Assembly: GCA_036768485.1 (NCBI GenBank) | Contig: JAVLUZ010000144.1 | Location: 938,620-1,002,619 of the forward strand | Length of the DNA stretch: 64,000 bases | Direction: 5' to 3' | DNA from: Mermis nigrescens | Taxonomy: Eukaryota > Nematoda > Enoplea > Mermithida > Mermithidae | Shown here: piece after piece, positions 11,507-23,071 of the stretch | Numbering within the stretch: the stretch's first letter is position 1 | Layout: each line of letters starts with the position of its first letter | Program-made: the position numbers and the translations under genes | The notes under the pieces: model-generated | Seen by the model: only the letters and a program-made list of their open reading frames with translations | What the model was told of the DNA's origin: nothing | Database searches by the model: none

Positions 11507-13567
11507 CCTATAGCGGCATTGCCGTAGGCGTACGCATAAAAGTGGAACTTTCTGTCCAGAAATTCTAACAGCAATTTTGCGTGCATTACATCAATCAATG
11601 AGAAAATAGACAAAAATCGATACTCCAATTCGTATTCATCTTGAAATTCTCGGAATGTATCAAAAATATCAATCATTTGACGCGTAGATATTAATATTGG
11701 TGCTAGATGATCGGGTGCCGGGCACATACGGTGCGGCAAATATTCCGGTCGGATTTGGTGAGCTTGGCCGTCAGTCACAACACTCAATGGTTCAAGGTGT
11801 TGGTGAATAACCAAGTACTCCAACGGAACCTCGTATAGCATCATTCCGGTGGTAATGAAGAACCGGTTTCTCACAAAATATAAGTCAGGGTAATACAGGC
11901 GTTGAAAAATGCTCATTTGATTAATGAATTGAGGCGATGGCCCACAATCAACATCAGTCACGGGCTGTGCAATAGTAGTTCAGACTAAGGGACGCGCAGG
12001 TGTGTCAGCTGAGGATGCGTAACTCAAATGCGCTGCATATACTCTATCAAAATGCACTTGAGCAATTTTGAGCAACTGATTGTACAAACGCGTTCCTTTG
12101 ACTTCACCTAAGTAAGTGCACAAATCATGCAAAACGTCAGGGACAATATAGCACGGCGCCTCACACGTCATGGTTTCGATCATGTTGAAAAAGTGTTGGA
12201 CATAACGCGAGCAATTTCGCTCTCTCGCGTTTTCTCCAGCGGTTACGCGTTTGCATATAGCTTGTAGGTACGGAGGGACTGCAGCCTCCGCATTCAACGG
12301 TACATTTTGAATACCCTGTGGTTGAGTGCGTGCTACAGTATCCAATGCACCTGTCATAGCCATAGCTACATTAAAACGAGTACCAGGTGCTGATAAGTTC
12401 AACACGCCTTGTGGCGCGGTTTGTGACACAATTTGCGTAGACAATGCAGTCTGCTGTACATCTTGTGGTGGCAGCGTGCTTTGCGCTCGCAGAGGCGAGC
12501 CTAAAATATCAGACATTATGACATTGGGTCCAGGGTAACGTTCTGTCAAATCCGGCTGTGAAGTCGGTAAAGGCAGTAACGACCATACGTCATACGTGGG
12601 CAGCAAAAAAATTCTGTGGAGGGGGTGCAAGATTTTTTGAAAGTCAAAAAATGGCCTTAAAAATGGTGGTAGGGCAATAAAAACACCATTTTTTGATGTT
12701 TCTCATCAAGCACTATCCATTGGCATCAAAAAATTGCGAAAAAACGAAAAAAATTTTCAAAAATTGAATTCTGGGGGGGTATTTTGGTTTCTGGGGGAGG
12801 TGCATACCCCCCAAACCCCCCACGCCCAGGTGTGGTAACGACCCGAAACCCAAAGGTGCCTGCTGCGCCGCCACAAGCAATTGCAGAGCAATCAGTTGCA
12901 AAACGGTGGTGGCTCCTTTTCGCGCCATTGCAGTGAGTGTGGTATGCGGTGGCAATAAATTAGCTTGTCTCTCGGCCTCAGAGTCCGAAAGCACGATCAT
13001 TAAACGTTTTGGTGATAAATCTGGCTCATCCGTGGGCACGGATTGCTCTACACCGACCATAGGTGATTTGAATTGAATATCAGCTTGCGAAGCAGTCGCA
13101 GAGGCTGGCGTACTGGTAGGTATAGGTTTAGTGCCAGGCGCTATGACCGGGACAGGTGCTAGGCCGGCAACGGCCTGTGTACCTTGAGCGTATAAGTTGG
13201 GGTTATCCCAAATGTTGTCATGTGACAACGCATCCGTTACATAGGCAACGGTGGTAGCCGCGGCTATGGCCGCTTGTTGGCGCGGAGCCGGTGTATAGAA
13301 ATCATCTGGCATGGTCAGCTCTCCGCCATCCGAATCAACGGTGACTTCAGTCGCCAAACTGGTCAACTGGCCCCGTGAAGGTGTGCGAGACAATGGAATA
13401 CGCCACCTCGTTTTTGGTCCGCCAGATTTTACGTGCATTTCATCGCCTTTAAAAGAAAATGGTAACGGTTTTTTATCTGCGGTAATGCGATTATTTTGCG
13501 AACAGCCTTCTATCAATATAAAAACATTGATAGTAATCAGGGCGTCCAACGCCAAATAAATCTGCAT
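11428..13567 (-). pseudogene. Gypsy accessory ORF, middle part, function unknown (MITE-interrupted)
   Basis: A single phase runs from 13567 to 11428 once the MITE at 12584-12834 and one TSD copy are discounted. It has one in-frame TGA at about 11980. Upstream of 13567 the same phase continues past a TAA at about 13601 into the preceding ORF. The first part is Ala/Pro/Thr-rich and low complexity (about 13300-12850). The second (12280-11985) is globular with Cys residues. The third (11960-11430) is aromatic-rich and globular, for example LYYPDLYFVRNRFFITTG. No recognised domain. It could be one long protein with two stops or two or three adjacent genes. Confidence 0.5.
12584..12834 (+). mobile_element. 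hAT-like MITE, family M
   Basis: Begins CATACGTCATACGTGGGC (a 7-bp duplication of the terminus) and ends CCCAGGTGTG. The TSD GTAACGAC (12576-12583 / 12835-12842) is perfect. Its removal restores the accessory reading frame of the Gypsy element. Confidence 0.92.
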
Positions 13568-13600
13568 ATCGCGTTTTAACAGTAAGCTCCATGCTTGGCC

Positions 13601-14424
13601 TTAATTATCAGGTTCGTTTGGATCAAGAAACATATCGAAGAAAAATTCGGCCAAACGCTTTAGCGTGTGAGAAAGAGCTGTAATATGATGGCGACGGGTG
13701 AACGTTTTCGCCATAGGGTGTATGTCAATAAAATTTGCCTGGAAAGGATCTTTCCAATGCAGTTTATTTCGAAGCTCAGCATCAGGGATTTCCAAAATTT
13801 CTTCAAACGTAGGTCTGAAAACATGAAAATAAGCAATTCTATCTTGCGTTGGGTCATAACACACCATTTGCACGTCCGAAAGGCACGTTGCAAGCAGTTG
13901 GTGTAGCCCAAAAGGTGGTTTTGGAAAGCAAGCAACATTCCAACAGAACATGTGGCCGTTCGCGCTAGTTACTTGGACATAGCGTACGAATGGGCCGTGG
14001 ATGTCCTGGTAAGTTGGACAGAATTGCTGAAAACGCAAGTCCCAATTTTTATAAGATCGAGTTTTTCGATTGTTCACAAATTCTGAATCATAGCCCAAAA
14101 ATAAGGTGCCATTAATTATGTTTGATGGCTTATTAAAGCCAAAATAGCTGCAAAAGACTCTTGGTCATTGGTGACTAAAACAGTAGGGAGGATTCTCTTC
14201 TTTGGCACACGAAGGGTAGCCAAAAGGAATCTCCCGTGAGTTCTATCCCACCAGAGCTCTTGATAATTTATGCGTTTGCGATGATTTTTTGCATCATTTG
14301 AATTCGTATATTTAATCATTTTAGCACTTAATGCTTCTAGACCATTAACACGCAGATCATCATTTTGTGGCAACGGGTCTGGAAAATCCAACCCCCGTTC
14401 CGTAGCCATACTTATCAAAGCCAA
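13601..14424 (-). pseudogene. Gypsy accessory ORF, N-terminal part, function unknown (one frameshift)
   Basis: Two minus-strand frames (14424-14116 and 14098-13601) join by a single frame change near 14110-14130 into about 270 codons. The second part contains LGYDSEF, a D-x-E pattern, followed by an aromatic-rich segment and later DPFQANFIDIHPMAK. A D-x-E followed by further acidic residues is seen in DEDD-type 3'-5' exonucleases. The later exonuclease motifs are not clear, so I do not assign that function. It lies about 600 bp downstream of the integrase C-terminus on the same strand and within the LTRs, so it belongs to the retrotransposon. Confidence 0.5.
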
Positions 14425-15019
14425 ATGGAACTCATCTATGGTTGCGGGATCGCACCCTTTGAATTCGAATCGGCGACCAGTGTCAGGGCGGCGGCAACAT
14501 CAAAGAAAGATAAAATTTAAAAGAATATTTTTAGGTACTATATTTAGAAATCCCATGTGCTCGTATCTACTTTCATTTTCGCATGTTAAACTTCAATATC
14601 ATGTATTCGTTCTAGTAACTTATTTCCTGCTTTTTTGCAAACTCTTAATTAGATTTCCGGCCTCGCATACCTACGTGTTTTAGAAACTTGTATAAAAGTT
14701 CGTGTTCATATCATTTTTTCGCTCTTTTTCTCCGATATTCGCCTCTGACTAGCTTAATCACGCTACGCGTTTTCGCCGCTCGCCCTTTATTGCCCATTGT
14801 CGTCCAAAGTAAAAGGTAATTAGATACTTTGTGTTGTGTTTGACTTAATCCGCTCTTTAGCGACGATTTAGGTATCTATCTGCTGTCAGCAGCGAAACAT
14901 CCAAATATCTAATCCGCGACCCAAGCGAAGAAAGTAAGATAAGTTAAGCTTAAAGATTAATCCTCTACAAAAGAGAAGTAAACTAAGCGCTATCAAACTT
15001 TGCGTTATCTGCGTTACAG
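14425..15019. other. Non-coding gap between Gypsy integrase and accessory ORFs
   Basis: AT-rich sequence with no convincing ORF or repeat. It may hold the splice acceptor or promoter for the downstream ORFs, but none is identifiable. Confidence 0.4.
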
Positions 15020-16710
15020 TCACACCAGCTGACTCCAGCAACGCCTCTTTGCTTGGGGCACCCTCGTCAGCCATGGGTCTGCAAAAGGGAAAACGTCAGA
15101 TAATGGTACTGCATGTGCTGTTTTAGAGCCATTTAATAAACGTACAGGCGCGCAGTCCTTAGCTTTTTGCTCCCTGCCCGGTAAGTCTTCAAAACTTATT
15201 ACTACAGCCGGGGCGAGAGGGCGATGTGGTAATTTTACCAAAACAAAATTGCCAGGGACATATGCATGCTTTTTGACAATTAAATCCGAGTACGGTAATT
15301 TAGGTTCAGGTAAAAGTCTATTCCAATGGACAAGATGAGTGATTAAGGGATTATAGACATAAGCGATTTTAGCAGTTTCTGGAGTAGGTAATTCGATAAT
15401 TCGGTAAGGACCAACATGTTTAGGTGATAATTTACTGATTTCAGGTTGGATTACTGAGGTATTATTGAGGTAAACAATATCCCAGACAGAAAAATTTGTT
15501 TGTGTTACAGATTTGTCATATTGAGATTTTTGCTGCTTACGCGCTTGAGCTAAATTTTTAGACGCGATTTCATGTAGATCTTGTAAAGTCAGCTTTAAAT
15601 CAATGACATATTTTTCCGCAACGGACGGTAAATTCGGATTTATTGCAAAGTTATTTATAAGTAGAGTGTCAAGAGGAAATGCTGGTTAGCGACCATATAA
15701 CATTTCAAAAGGAGATATATTAGTTGATGATTGAGGAGTCGCGCAATATGCAAATAATGCGAATGGCGAAAATTGCTCCCAATCATACTGGGATCAGCGC
15801 TCAACTTAGACAAACCATCAATTAGGGTGCGATTATAGCATTCCACCAACCCATCACACTGAGGGTGATATGGAGTCATAAATATTTTTTGAATGTTCAA
15901 GAGTTTACAAACTCCCGAAATCAGGGTAGATGTAAAATTTGAACCCTGATCTGTCAAAAACTTTTTGGGAACTCTGTAACGTGGGATAATTTCTCTTAGC
16001 AACAAATTTGCAATTGTTGTCGCTTTTATATCAGAAACAGCAAAAGCTTCCACGTATTTGGTAAAATAGTCCATAAAAACTACTATTTGGTCATTTCCAG
16101 AGGGGGATCGCGGCATATGCAAACAATCACACGCAATAAGTTCGAAAAGCGCAGAAACTTCGATTGGTTGCAAAGGAACAGATGTGGAATTTAATGCGAC
16201 CTTACATTGTAAGCACACATCACAATTCCTACACCACGCAATCACATCATTTCCCATGTGCGGCCACCAATAACGCATTTGTATGGCGGGCAAAATTTTG
16301 CGCGATGAAAAATGAGCTCCGAATATAGAGTCGTGAAATTCAGTCAATATAAAACGACACAAAGATTTTGGTATAACGATTTGATGAACGATAGTTGGCA
16401 CACGTTTAGGTTGGAAAGGACAAAAAAGAACTTCGTTAACGAGAAAAAATTCGTCACAATATTTTTTCGTTGTTAAATCATTCAACGCAATGCGAATTTT
16501 GTGCAGTTCGTCATCAGCACGTTGCTCTGCGAGTAAGCACACAGGTGTTAACATTTTGGCTTTTTCAGCATTGGTAAGTTGAATGCGTTCGCGAAACGTA
16601 GGTGGTTTAGAATTTGTAAGGTCAATTAGCACAGTAGGATTATTATTTTGCGCTTTAGGATTATTAATTGGTGCATTAGGCGCATTATTGTGCGATTGGT
16701 CAGGTGGCAC
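15020..16710 (-). pseudogene. Gypsy integrase
   Basis: The integrase inserts retroelement cDNA into the host genome. The frame 16710-15655 opens with an Asn/Pro-rich linker. Next comes the zinc-binding HHCC domain (HDSIFGAHF... and CRNCDVC, about 16350-16205). The DDE core follows: CDCLHM (first Asp, about 16125), LTDQGSNF (second Asp, about 15955) and GLVECYNRTL (Glu, about 15835). A frameshift near 15770 and a stop near 15690 follow. The C-terminal domain is still readable in other phases to about 15020, including a YGPYRI-like GPYRIIELPTPETAKIAY segment near 15400. Core catalytic residues are intact but the gene is broken. Confidence 0.85.
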
Positions 16711-16800
16711 CGAATTGTCTTCGGATTCAGAGTCTTCCGAGTCTAAATTTGCGATGTTAACGACATTTTTGCGCTCGAGTTTATATTTACGTTCTGCATG

Positions 16801-17206
16801 ATCATATTTTGGATGTCATGAAAGAAGATCAGCTGCGCAATTATATGCACCAGGAACATATACGATATCATATTCATACTCTTGTAATTTGAGACCCCTA
16901 ACGGCATAAACGACTCAATGAGTCTTTGACATTTACTAGCCGGGTTAGCGCTTGATGATCAGTTTTGACAATGAATTTTTTACTGTATAGATAGTGTCAA
17001 TAATGCTTGATGGCCCACACTACCGCTATCACTTCTTTTTCCAATGTAGCATAATTACATTTGGCAGAATTTAGCACGCGACTAGCGTAGCTTAGAATAA
17101 AACGATTTTCGGATGGTAAGTGTTTTTGAGTCAAAATAGCACCTAACACATAATTGCTTGCGTCAGTTGTTAAGATAAATTGGTGCTCATTGTCGAATTT
17201 TGGTAA
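16801..17206 (-). pseudogene. Gypsy RNase H (3' part of the RT region)
   Basis: Directly left of the Helitron-like copy the minus strand encodes a typical Gypsy RNase H. It has FILTTDASNYVLGAIL (first catalytic Asp, about 17190-17140), then NYATLEKE with the Glu (about 17045) and VKTDHQAL with a further Asp (about 16960). In-frame stops occur (for example near 17005 and 16815). The preceding RT sequence lies beyond the insert at 21075. The junction residues rejoin cleanly when 17207-21074 is discounted. Confidence 0.85.
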
Positions 17207-18299
17207 TCATAGGTAGCGCGTTAGCGCGTACCTATAATATACTTGGGTACCCCCAACACCTGGGCACCCCCCTACAGCTATAACGGGACACTTCTGGAAG
17301 GTGCGGTTTTTTTTAAAAGAAAGATAATAAAAAAATTCGCTGCCCGTGTTTTTTTGTTTTTCTTGAAACTCAAAATTGACTGTGTAAAGAAGGTGTAAAG
17401 TTTTTGTGTAACGTTATAACATAGGACAAATTTTGGGACCTTTTTACTGCGGCATGTGGACAACTGAGTATTGATGACTCGAAGGACTGAACAGAATAGG
17501 ATAATAGAGGGATGAATTCTACAGATGACACTTTTTTTGTTTTTTGAAATTCGCATTATTTATTGAACGGCAGTGTAAAGAGTGCGAAAATCTGGGGGTG
17601 AAAAAGCACTTTTTGGTCGAGTTTTCAACCTTCCTATGTCCGATACTAACTCCGGTTATGAGGTTTTTAAAATGTTTTCTGACAGAAATGTAGAGCGGAT
17701 CAAGGGCTACATTCTGCATATAAGCAAAGTCTTCTATGCTCTATGGTGAGTTAGATCCTGGGGCTTAAAGTTTACACTCTAGTGGATGGTGTAAAAAACG
17801 GATTTTAACTAAGATTTCTCTGCCAAATTTTTCCGCTTATGAGTCAGTGCAAATCGAAGACAGCATTAATAAAGTGCCTCACAGGGGCTAAACATCGCAG
17901 CAAACCGCATTTAAAAAAACGCAATATTGAGTTAATTATGGGGGTGTAAAGTTCGAAATCAGAGGTAAAAAATGGGCTAAAAAACACGTTTTTTCCGAAG
18001 TTTGATTGATAAATCATGCCAAATAATTTTTGCAACAGAATTTTGGCACACAGGAATGTACTACGATTTAAAAGCTACAAATTGTACCAAACCGAATTTC
18101 TTTAAACTCAATGGGGAGTTCGGTACGGAATTTTAAAGTTTACAGTGTTCTAAATGATGGAAAATACGTTTTTGTTGCGTTTTTTGTTCGCCACTTTCTC
18201 CGTCCAGAAGTCGGGATAAGTCTAATAGAATAAAAATAAAGTGCTTTATATCGGGTGCATGTCAAAGCAAATTGTCTATACATTAATATTTAGCGAGTG

Positions 18300-19300
18300 T
18301 AAAGTCAAAAATTTGGAGTTTTAAATGCGTTTCTGTCTTGTTTTTTCTGCCTGCTTCTCCGGTTACGAGTCAGGGACACGTTTATCAAGTCTAGAAATGG
18401 ACCAGGAATCAAATTTGATATGCCAGTCTGGCGCATATGTTTACACTCTACGGTGTTGTAAAGTAGTTTACACCAATTGTTAGTTTGCCCATAGAACATT
18501 ATGTAGACTTAATTTTTTCATAAATATTAATCGTAATATCGGAACAATATCAAAATTACGAATCTGACTAAAATCTTCTTTACACTAGGTGTTTACATGA
18601 AGTTTACACTACATATATATTTATCTTCGTTTTTGAGCATTCCTGAAACCTAATTTTTTCTTGGAGCCTAGAAGTTTTCAAAGGATCAAATGTGAGACGT
18701 CACGTAGGCGCGTTTGTTTACATCCAACAGTGATGTAAAGTAGTTTACATTCATTGTTTATATGTCCTCAGACCATTGTAGAGACATAATTTTTTCATGA
18801 ATGTTGATCATAATATCCGAGTAATTTTTTACACTGCATGTTAGCCTTTGTTCTAGAGCATTGCAAAAATCGAAATTTTTTCCTGAGATATAAAAATTTA
18901 CAGGGAATGAAATATATACGTCAATTGGGCGCGCTTGCTTACACTCAGCAGTATTGCAAAGTGGTTTAAACCTAATGTTTATTGTCTTTAAAACACTATG
19001 GAGACTCATTTTTCCATAAATGTTGAAAGAAATATCGGAGCAATATCAAAATTACGAATCCGACTAAAATATTCTTTACGCTATGTGTTTGTGTAAAGTT
19101 TACGTTACGTGTTAACCTTAATTCGATAGACTTGCAGAGACTTTGTAACTGAAGTCAAGAAATTTTCAAGGATTCATATGTGAGACATCAACTAAGTGAG
19201 TTTGTTTACCCTCAAAAGTAATCTAAAGTGATTTAAAAATTATGTTCAAGTGTCCTTAGATCATTGAAGAGATGTAATTTTGTCTTAAATGGGTTGCATT
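18300..19300. repeat. Tandem repeat array in Helitron-like copy 2
   Basis: Diverged units of about 270 bp containing paired GTGTAAA / TTTACAC words, the inverted counterpart of 820-1900 and 33430-34250. Confidence 0.65.
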
Positions 19301-20312
19301 AAAGTTAAATCTTTCTTAGCCGTGTTTATAATATGTTTCACAAAATCTTGCACATGGAGAGCTATCGTTTAATTGATGTAAATTGCCTGCAAAAGTGGTT
19401 TAAAATGAACCAGCAATCACACTACTGTGCACAGAAGTCGACAAAGATATACAGCTTTATTGTAATCATGTACATTAATAAGCCGTAAACTGTTAGTATT
19501 CTCTACACCTAGTAGTTGTGTAAAGTTTGCACTATTCATTTGTTGTTAATATGTAGTCTATACTACAAATTTATTTTACTACCAAATCAAAGCGTTAGTG
19601 TTCCTTACATTTGATATTTGCGTGAAGTTTTTGAATTTTTGCCGAAAATCTTTGCCTTCTAATTTACCAACATCCCGCCTTTTCCATTTTCTTGAAGTTT
19701 AAAATCTTTTATAATTCTCTCATAATTTAATGGTAGGTTTTAACTTTAAGTTTCTCTTGGTTTACAACTCTCGCTTAGCAAGCTCATTTTTCAAAACTTT
19801 TTCATAGTGATCAGATTAGTTGCGTTTAGTTTGGAATTGGTGGACGGTCGTTATTTTATTACTCGGCTTAAATAAACCAAGTGACTATCTTTTGATTATT
19901 TTCTTCATCGCAAATTCAAACACCCAATTTTCGATTTGAAAATTGACCCAATTTTCAATTTGAAAATTGATCCAATTTTCAATTTGAAAATTGAAAATTG
20001 GGTGTTTTCAATTTCAAAAGTCACAACACATTGTGCTTGTGTATTGATTGAGTGAGGATTTGCAATGTGAATTCGTTGGTTAAATTTTTGTGCTTGATTA
20101 TAAGTGAACTGCACATTAAGAAGAAATAACTTAATGCAGTTTTAATTTGAAAATGGATGGTGTCAATAAGGTTGTCTTGTTTAAAAAGGATAATGCTGAT
20201 GTTAAGAACAATATTGTTTTCCGCGTTCTTGGACTGTTGTCATTATTGTGGCATGTTACTGATTGTGTTTACTGACTGATGTACTCAAATCACGCTAATT
20301 AAAAGTAGTGTA

Positions 20313-21074
20313 CTAGCAAAGAAAAATGCTCCGATGGAACAAAAAAGATGAATATACTTGGAATTGTGGATTATTATGGATGTAAAAGGTGGGGACTAGG
20401 AAAAATTTACCTAAAGTCGGAAAATCTGCTAAAAATCACACTTTCTCTAAGCAACGCAAAAAATCGATGTATATTCTGCGGCCTCTAAAAAAGTGTCTTT
20501 TTTAAATAATGTTCGAAGTTTCAGATAAGAGTGTATAAACGAAATCTATCAAGGTTACTTTTTTAAATTGCTGGCACCTGATTGATAGAAAACTAAGAGG
20601 TATTGTATTTAAAGTTGTTTTGTTTTATGAGCATTATAGCAAGCAAAGCAGGAGCCGATTGATTAGTGCACACAATCGTTTCGGGCATGCTAGTGTATCT
20701 ACATTAAGTCTGTTTCAAGTCAACTTACGTGTTTCCTACTGTTTTTAACCAACCATGTCTTAAATTGTCTTCGATGTTTGCTATTTCATTCAATTGGCTT
20801 GGAAGACTGTTAGTTTACTTAATATCATTTCCCATAGCTACTGCATAGCTAACGTGCTGCTGTTTCAATCATTGTTATGGTTGAATATTTATTTTAATCT
20901 GTTGGCCGCAGAATATACATCGATTTTTTGCGTTGCTTAGAGAAAGTGTGATTTTTAGCAGATTTTCCGACTTTAGGTAGATTTTTCCTAGTCCCCACCT
21001 TTTACATCCATAATAATCCACAATTCCAAGTATATTCATCTTTTTTGTTCCATCGGAGCATTTTTCTTTGCTAG
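20313..21074 (+). repeat. Palindromic 3' module of Helitron-like copy 2
   Basis: Two arms of about 171 bp (20313-20483 and 20904-21074) are inverted repeats beginning CTAGCAAAGAAAAATGCTCC. The outer arm is the element's 3' end. The same module, 757 bp, ends copy 3 (31490-32246). Confidence 0.85.
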
Positions 21075-23008
21075 TTGTAAAATAGGTGGGGATGTAAATG
21101 CTTTTTTCAGAAGCTCAAAAGCGGTTTGGTGTTCGGCCTTCCAGCAAAATTCGACATCTTTGCGAAGAAGGTGGAATAATGGTTTAGCAATTTTTGCGAG
21201 ATCTTTAATGAATTTTTTAAACCATTGGACTAAGCCAAGGAATTTCTGCAAAGATTTAACGGTTTTTGGTACGGGAAACGCGATTAAATCTGCGACTTTA
21301 GACATGTCAGGAGCAATGCCTAATGAACTTATGCTATGGCCAAGAAATTTTACTTTGGCATGCGCAAGATGGCATTTATCAGGCTTTACTCGTAAACTTG
21401 CGTTCTTCAGTGCAATGAAAACATTTTCAAGATCTTTTAAATGAACCTAAAAGTGCGCAAAAAAATAATTATGTCATCGATATAGACGAGACAAGATTTC
21501 CAATTTAGACATGCGAGCACAAGCTCCATTAGACTTTGGAAATCTGTGGGCGCATTTTTAAGCCAAAAGGTAAAACTTAAAATTCGTAGTGGCCAACAGG
21601 GCATATAAATGCAGTTTTTTTCGCGAGATTTATTGTCGAGAGGAATTTGCCAGCACCCGGATTTTAGATCTAACGTGCTAAAATATGCGGCAGAGCCTAA
21701 AGTATCAAAATAATCGTCTAGTTGAGGGAGAGAATAAACTTGCGTTTTAGTTACATCATTTACGCGACAATAATCGACAACCGGCCTTAGGGAACCGTCC
21801 TTTTTTCCTATGAGAAATAATGGACTTGCCCATGGGCTGGTTGTAGGTCAAATAATTTTATCTGCAAGCATTTCATTTATGATTTTTTGCATAGATTCTC
21901 TTCTAGAATGCTCAACATGATAAGTTTTTCCAACAACGCCAACAACGGGCGGATTATCCCCTATATCAATATGATGTTTCATCAAGGGGGTACGTCCGAG
22001 AGGCTCATTTTTTAAGGCAAAAATAGAGTCGTATTTTAAGCAAAGTTCACAAATTTGTTGCTGTTGCCGAGAATCAACGGCGGAGCCGTTTAAAGCTTTA
22101 TTTATTGACGCAAAAAGCTCAGGTGTCCTATCATCAAAATTTGAGACATGGGACACAACTTTGGCATCAGAGGTTAAGGAACCTATTATTTCACCAGAGT
22201 CAATGCGAATTGGCGCTTTAGAGATGTTACAAACACGAACAGGTATTATAGGTTGTGACGCATCGACTATAGACGGAGCAACAAAAAGTGAAGTTTTTTC
22301 CATAAAATCAGGATTTGGTTTAAATAATGCAAAATCAAAATCGCAAGAACCATGACTTATATGGCCAGGTGCAATTAATTCATGCCAAGATTGTATTATT
22401 ACAGGCTCAGGCAGCGAAACATGCACACACACAACACCAGAGGTAGTCGTGTTGGGTTTTGTGCGAAATTGCAATTTTTCGTGAGATGATAGTAGATTAA
22501 TCTTTATGCCATTTATAAAAGCACAGCCCTCAATAGGATTAACCCACATGAGTGCGGATTCGCAAAAATCGTATCCTAAGAGCATGTCTTCCGGCAAGTG
22601 ATCAATTATAGATACTGAGGTAGAGATAGATTGTTCCGCGATAGTGAGAGTCATGTATACTTTATATCTAACGACTGCGGTGATTTTGCCTACGCCATGC
22701 ACAACTTGTGAGACTTGTTTAGGTGGTAAGTTAAAACCAAGACGTAAAAATGCAGACGTGGTCTTCATAGTGACCTGTGAACCCGTATCTATGAGAGCAG
22801 GTACGTCTACGCCATGAACTTTAACAAGAATAGTGGTCAAATTTGTCCCAGCATGGCTTACAATAGGAATATTAGGATTGATGGTTTTAGCTGGAGGCGA
22901 ATTTATTTTTTCATAAATCGCTAGACAACGCTGTAAGCGTTCATACTCTTTGAGAAATTCTTGTGACGCGAACAAGTTAGAGCGCGTGCTAGTCTCTGGC
23001 CCTTTCAC
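21075..23008 (-). pseudogene. Gypsy protease and reverse transcriptase
   Basis: The frame 23008-21848 contains the aspartic protease active site ALIDTGSQV (about 22800-22770). The RT begins after the HHIDIGDNPPV segment. The palm continues in shifting phases to 21075: SPLFLIGKKDGSLR (about 21835-21790), PQLDDYF, then the catalytic LVYIDDIIIF (about 21495-21465) and QKFLGLVQWFKKFI (about 21250-21205). Several frameshifts and stops fall between about 21850 and 21300. The RT/connection sequence stops at 21075 where the Helitron-like copy is inserted and resumes at 17206. The order gag-pro-RT-RH-IN is that of Ty3/Gypsy. Confidence 0.85.
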
Positions 23009-23071
23009 AATAATCGATAACCGTGTTTACATCATGAGGAGATGTAAGGGTTGGCTGCGGTGGGGGCGCAT

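Larger units (their letters stand above)
17207..21074 (+). mobile_element. Helitron-like non-autonomous element, complete copy 2
   Basis: 3868 bp, beginning TC and ending CTAG, inserted exactly between A (17206) and T (21075) without a TSD, as Helitrons do. Discounting it restores the Gypsy RT/RNase H frame exactly. The 5' end has a palindrome (AGGTAGCGCGTTAGCGCGTACCT type, 17211-17233). The interior has a roughly 270-bp tandem array (about 18300-19300) and AATTTTCAATTTGAAAATTG palindromes (19918-20010). A 762-bp 3' module lies at 20313-21074. It is nearly identical to 31490-35322. No Rep/helicase is encoded. A strong 3' hairpin is not obvious, which is the main reservation. Confidence 0.75.

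Noticed and set aside
19905..20114. Small ORF with repeated FKLKIGSI units.
   Set aside because: Produced by AATTTTCAATTTGAAAATTG palindromic repeats in the Helitron-like element; the other copy has fewer units.
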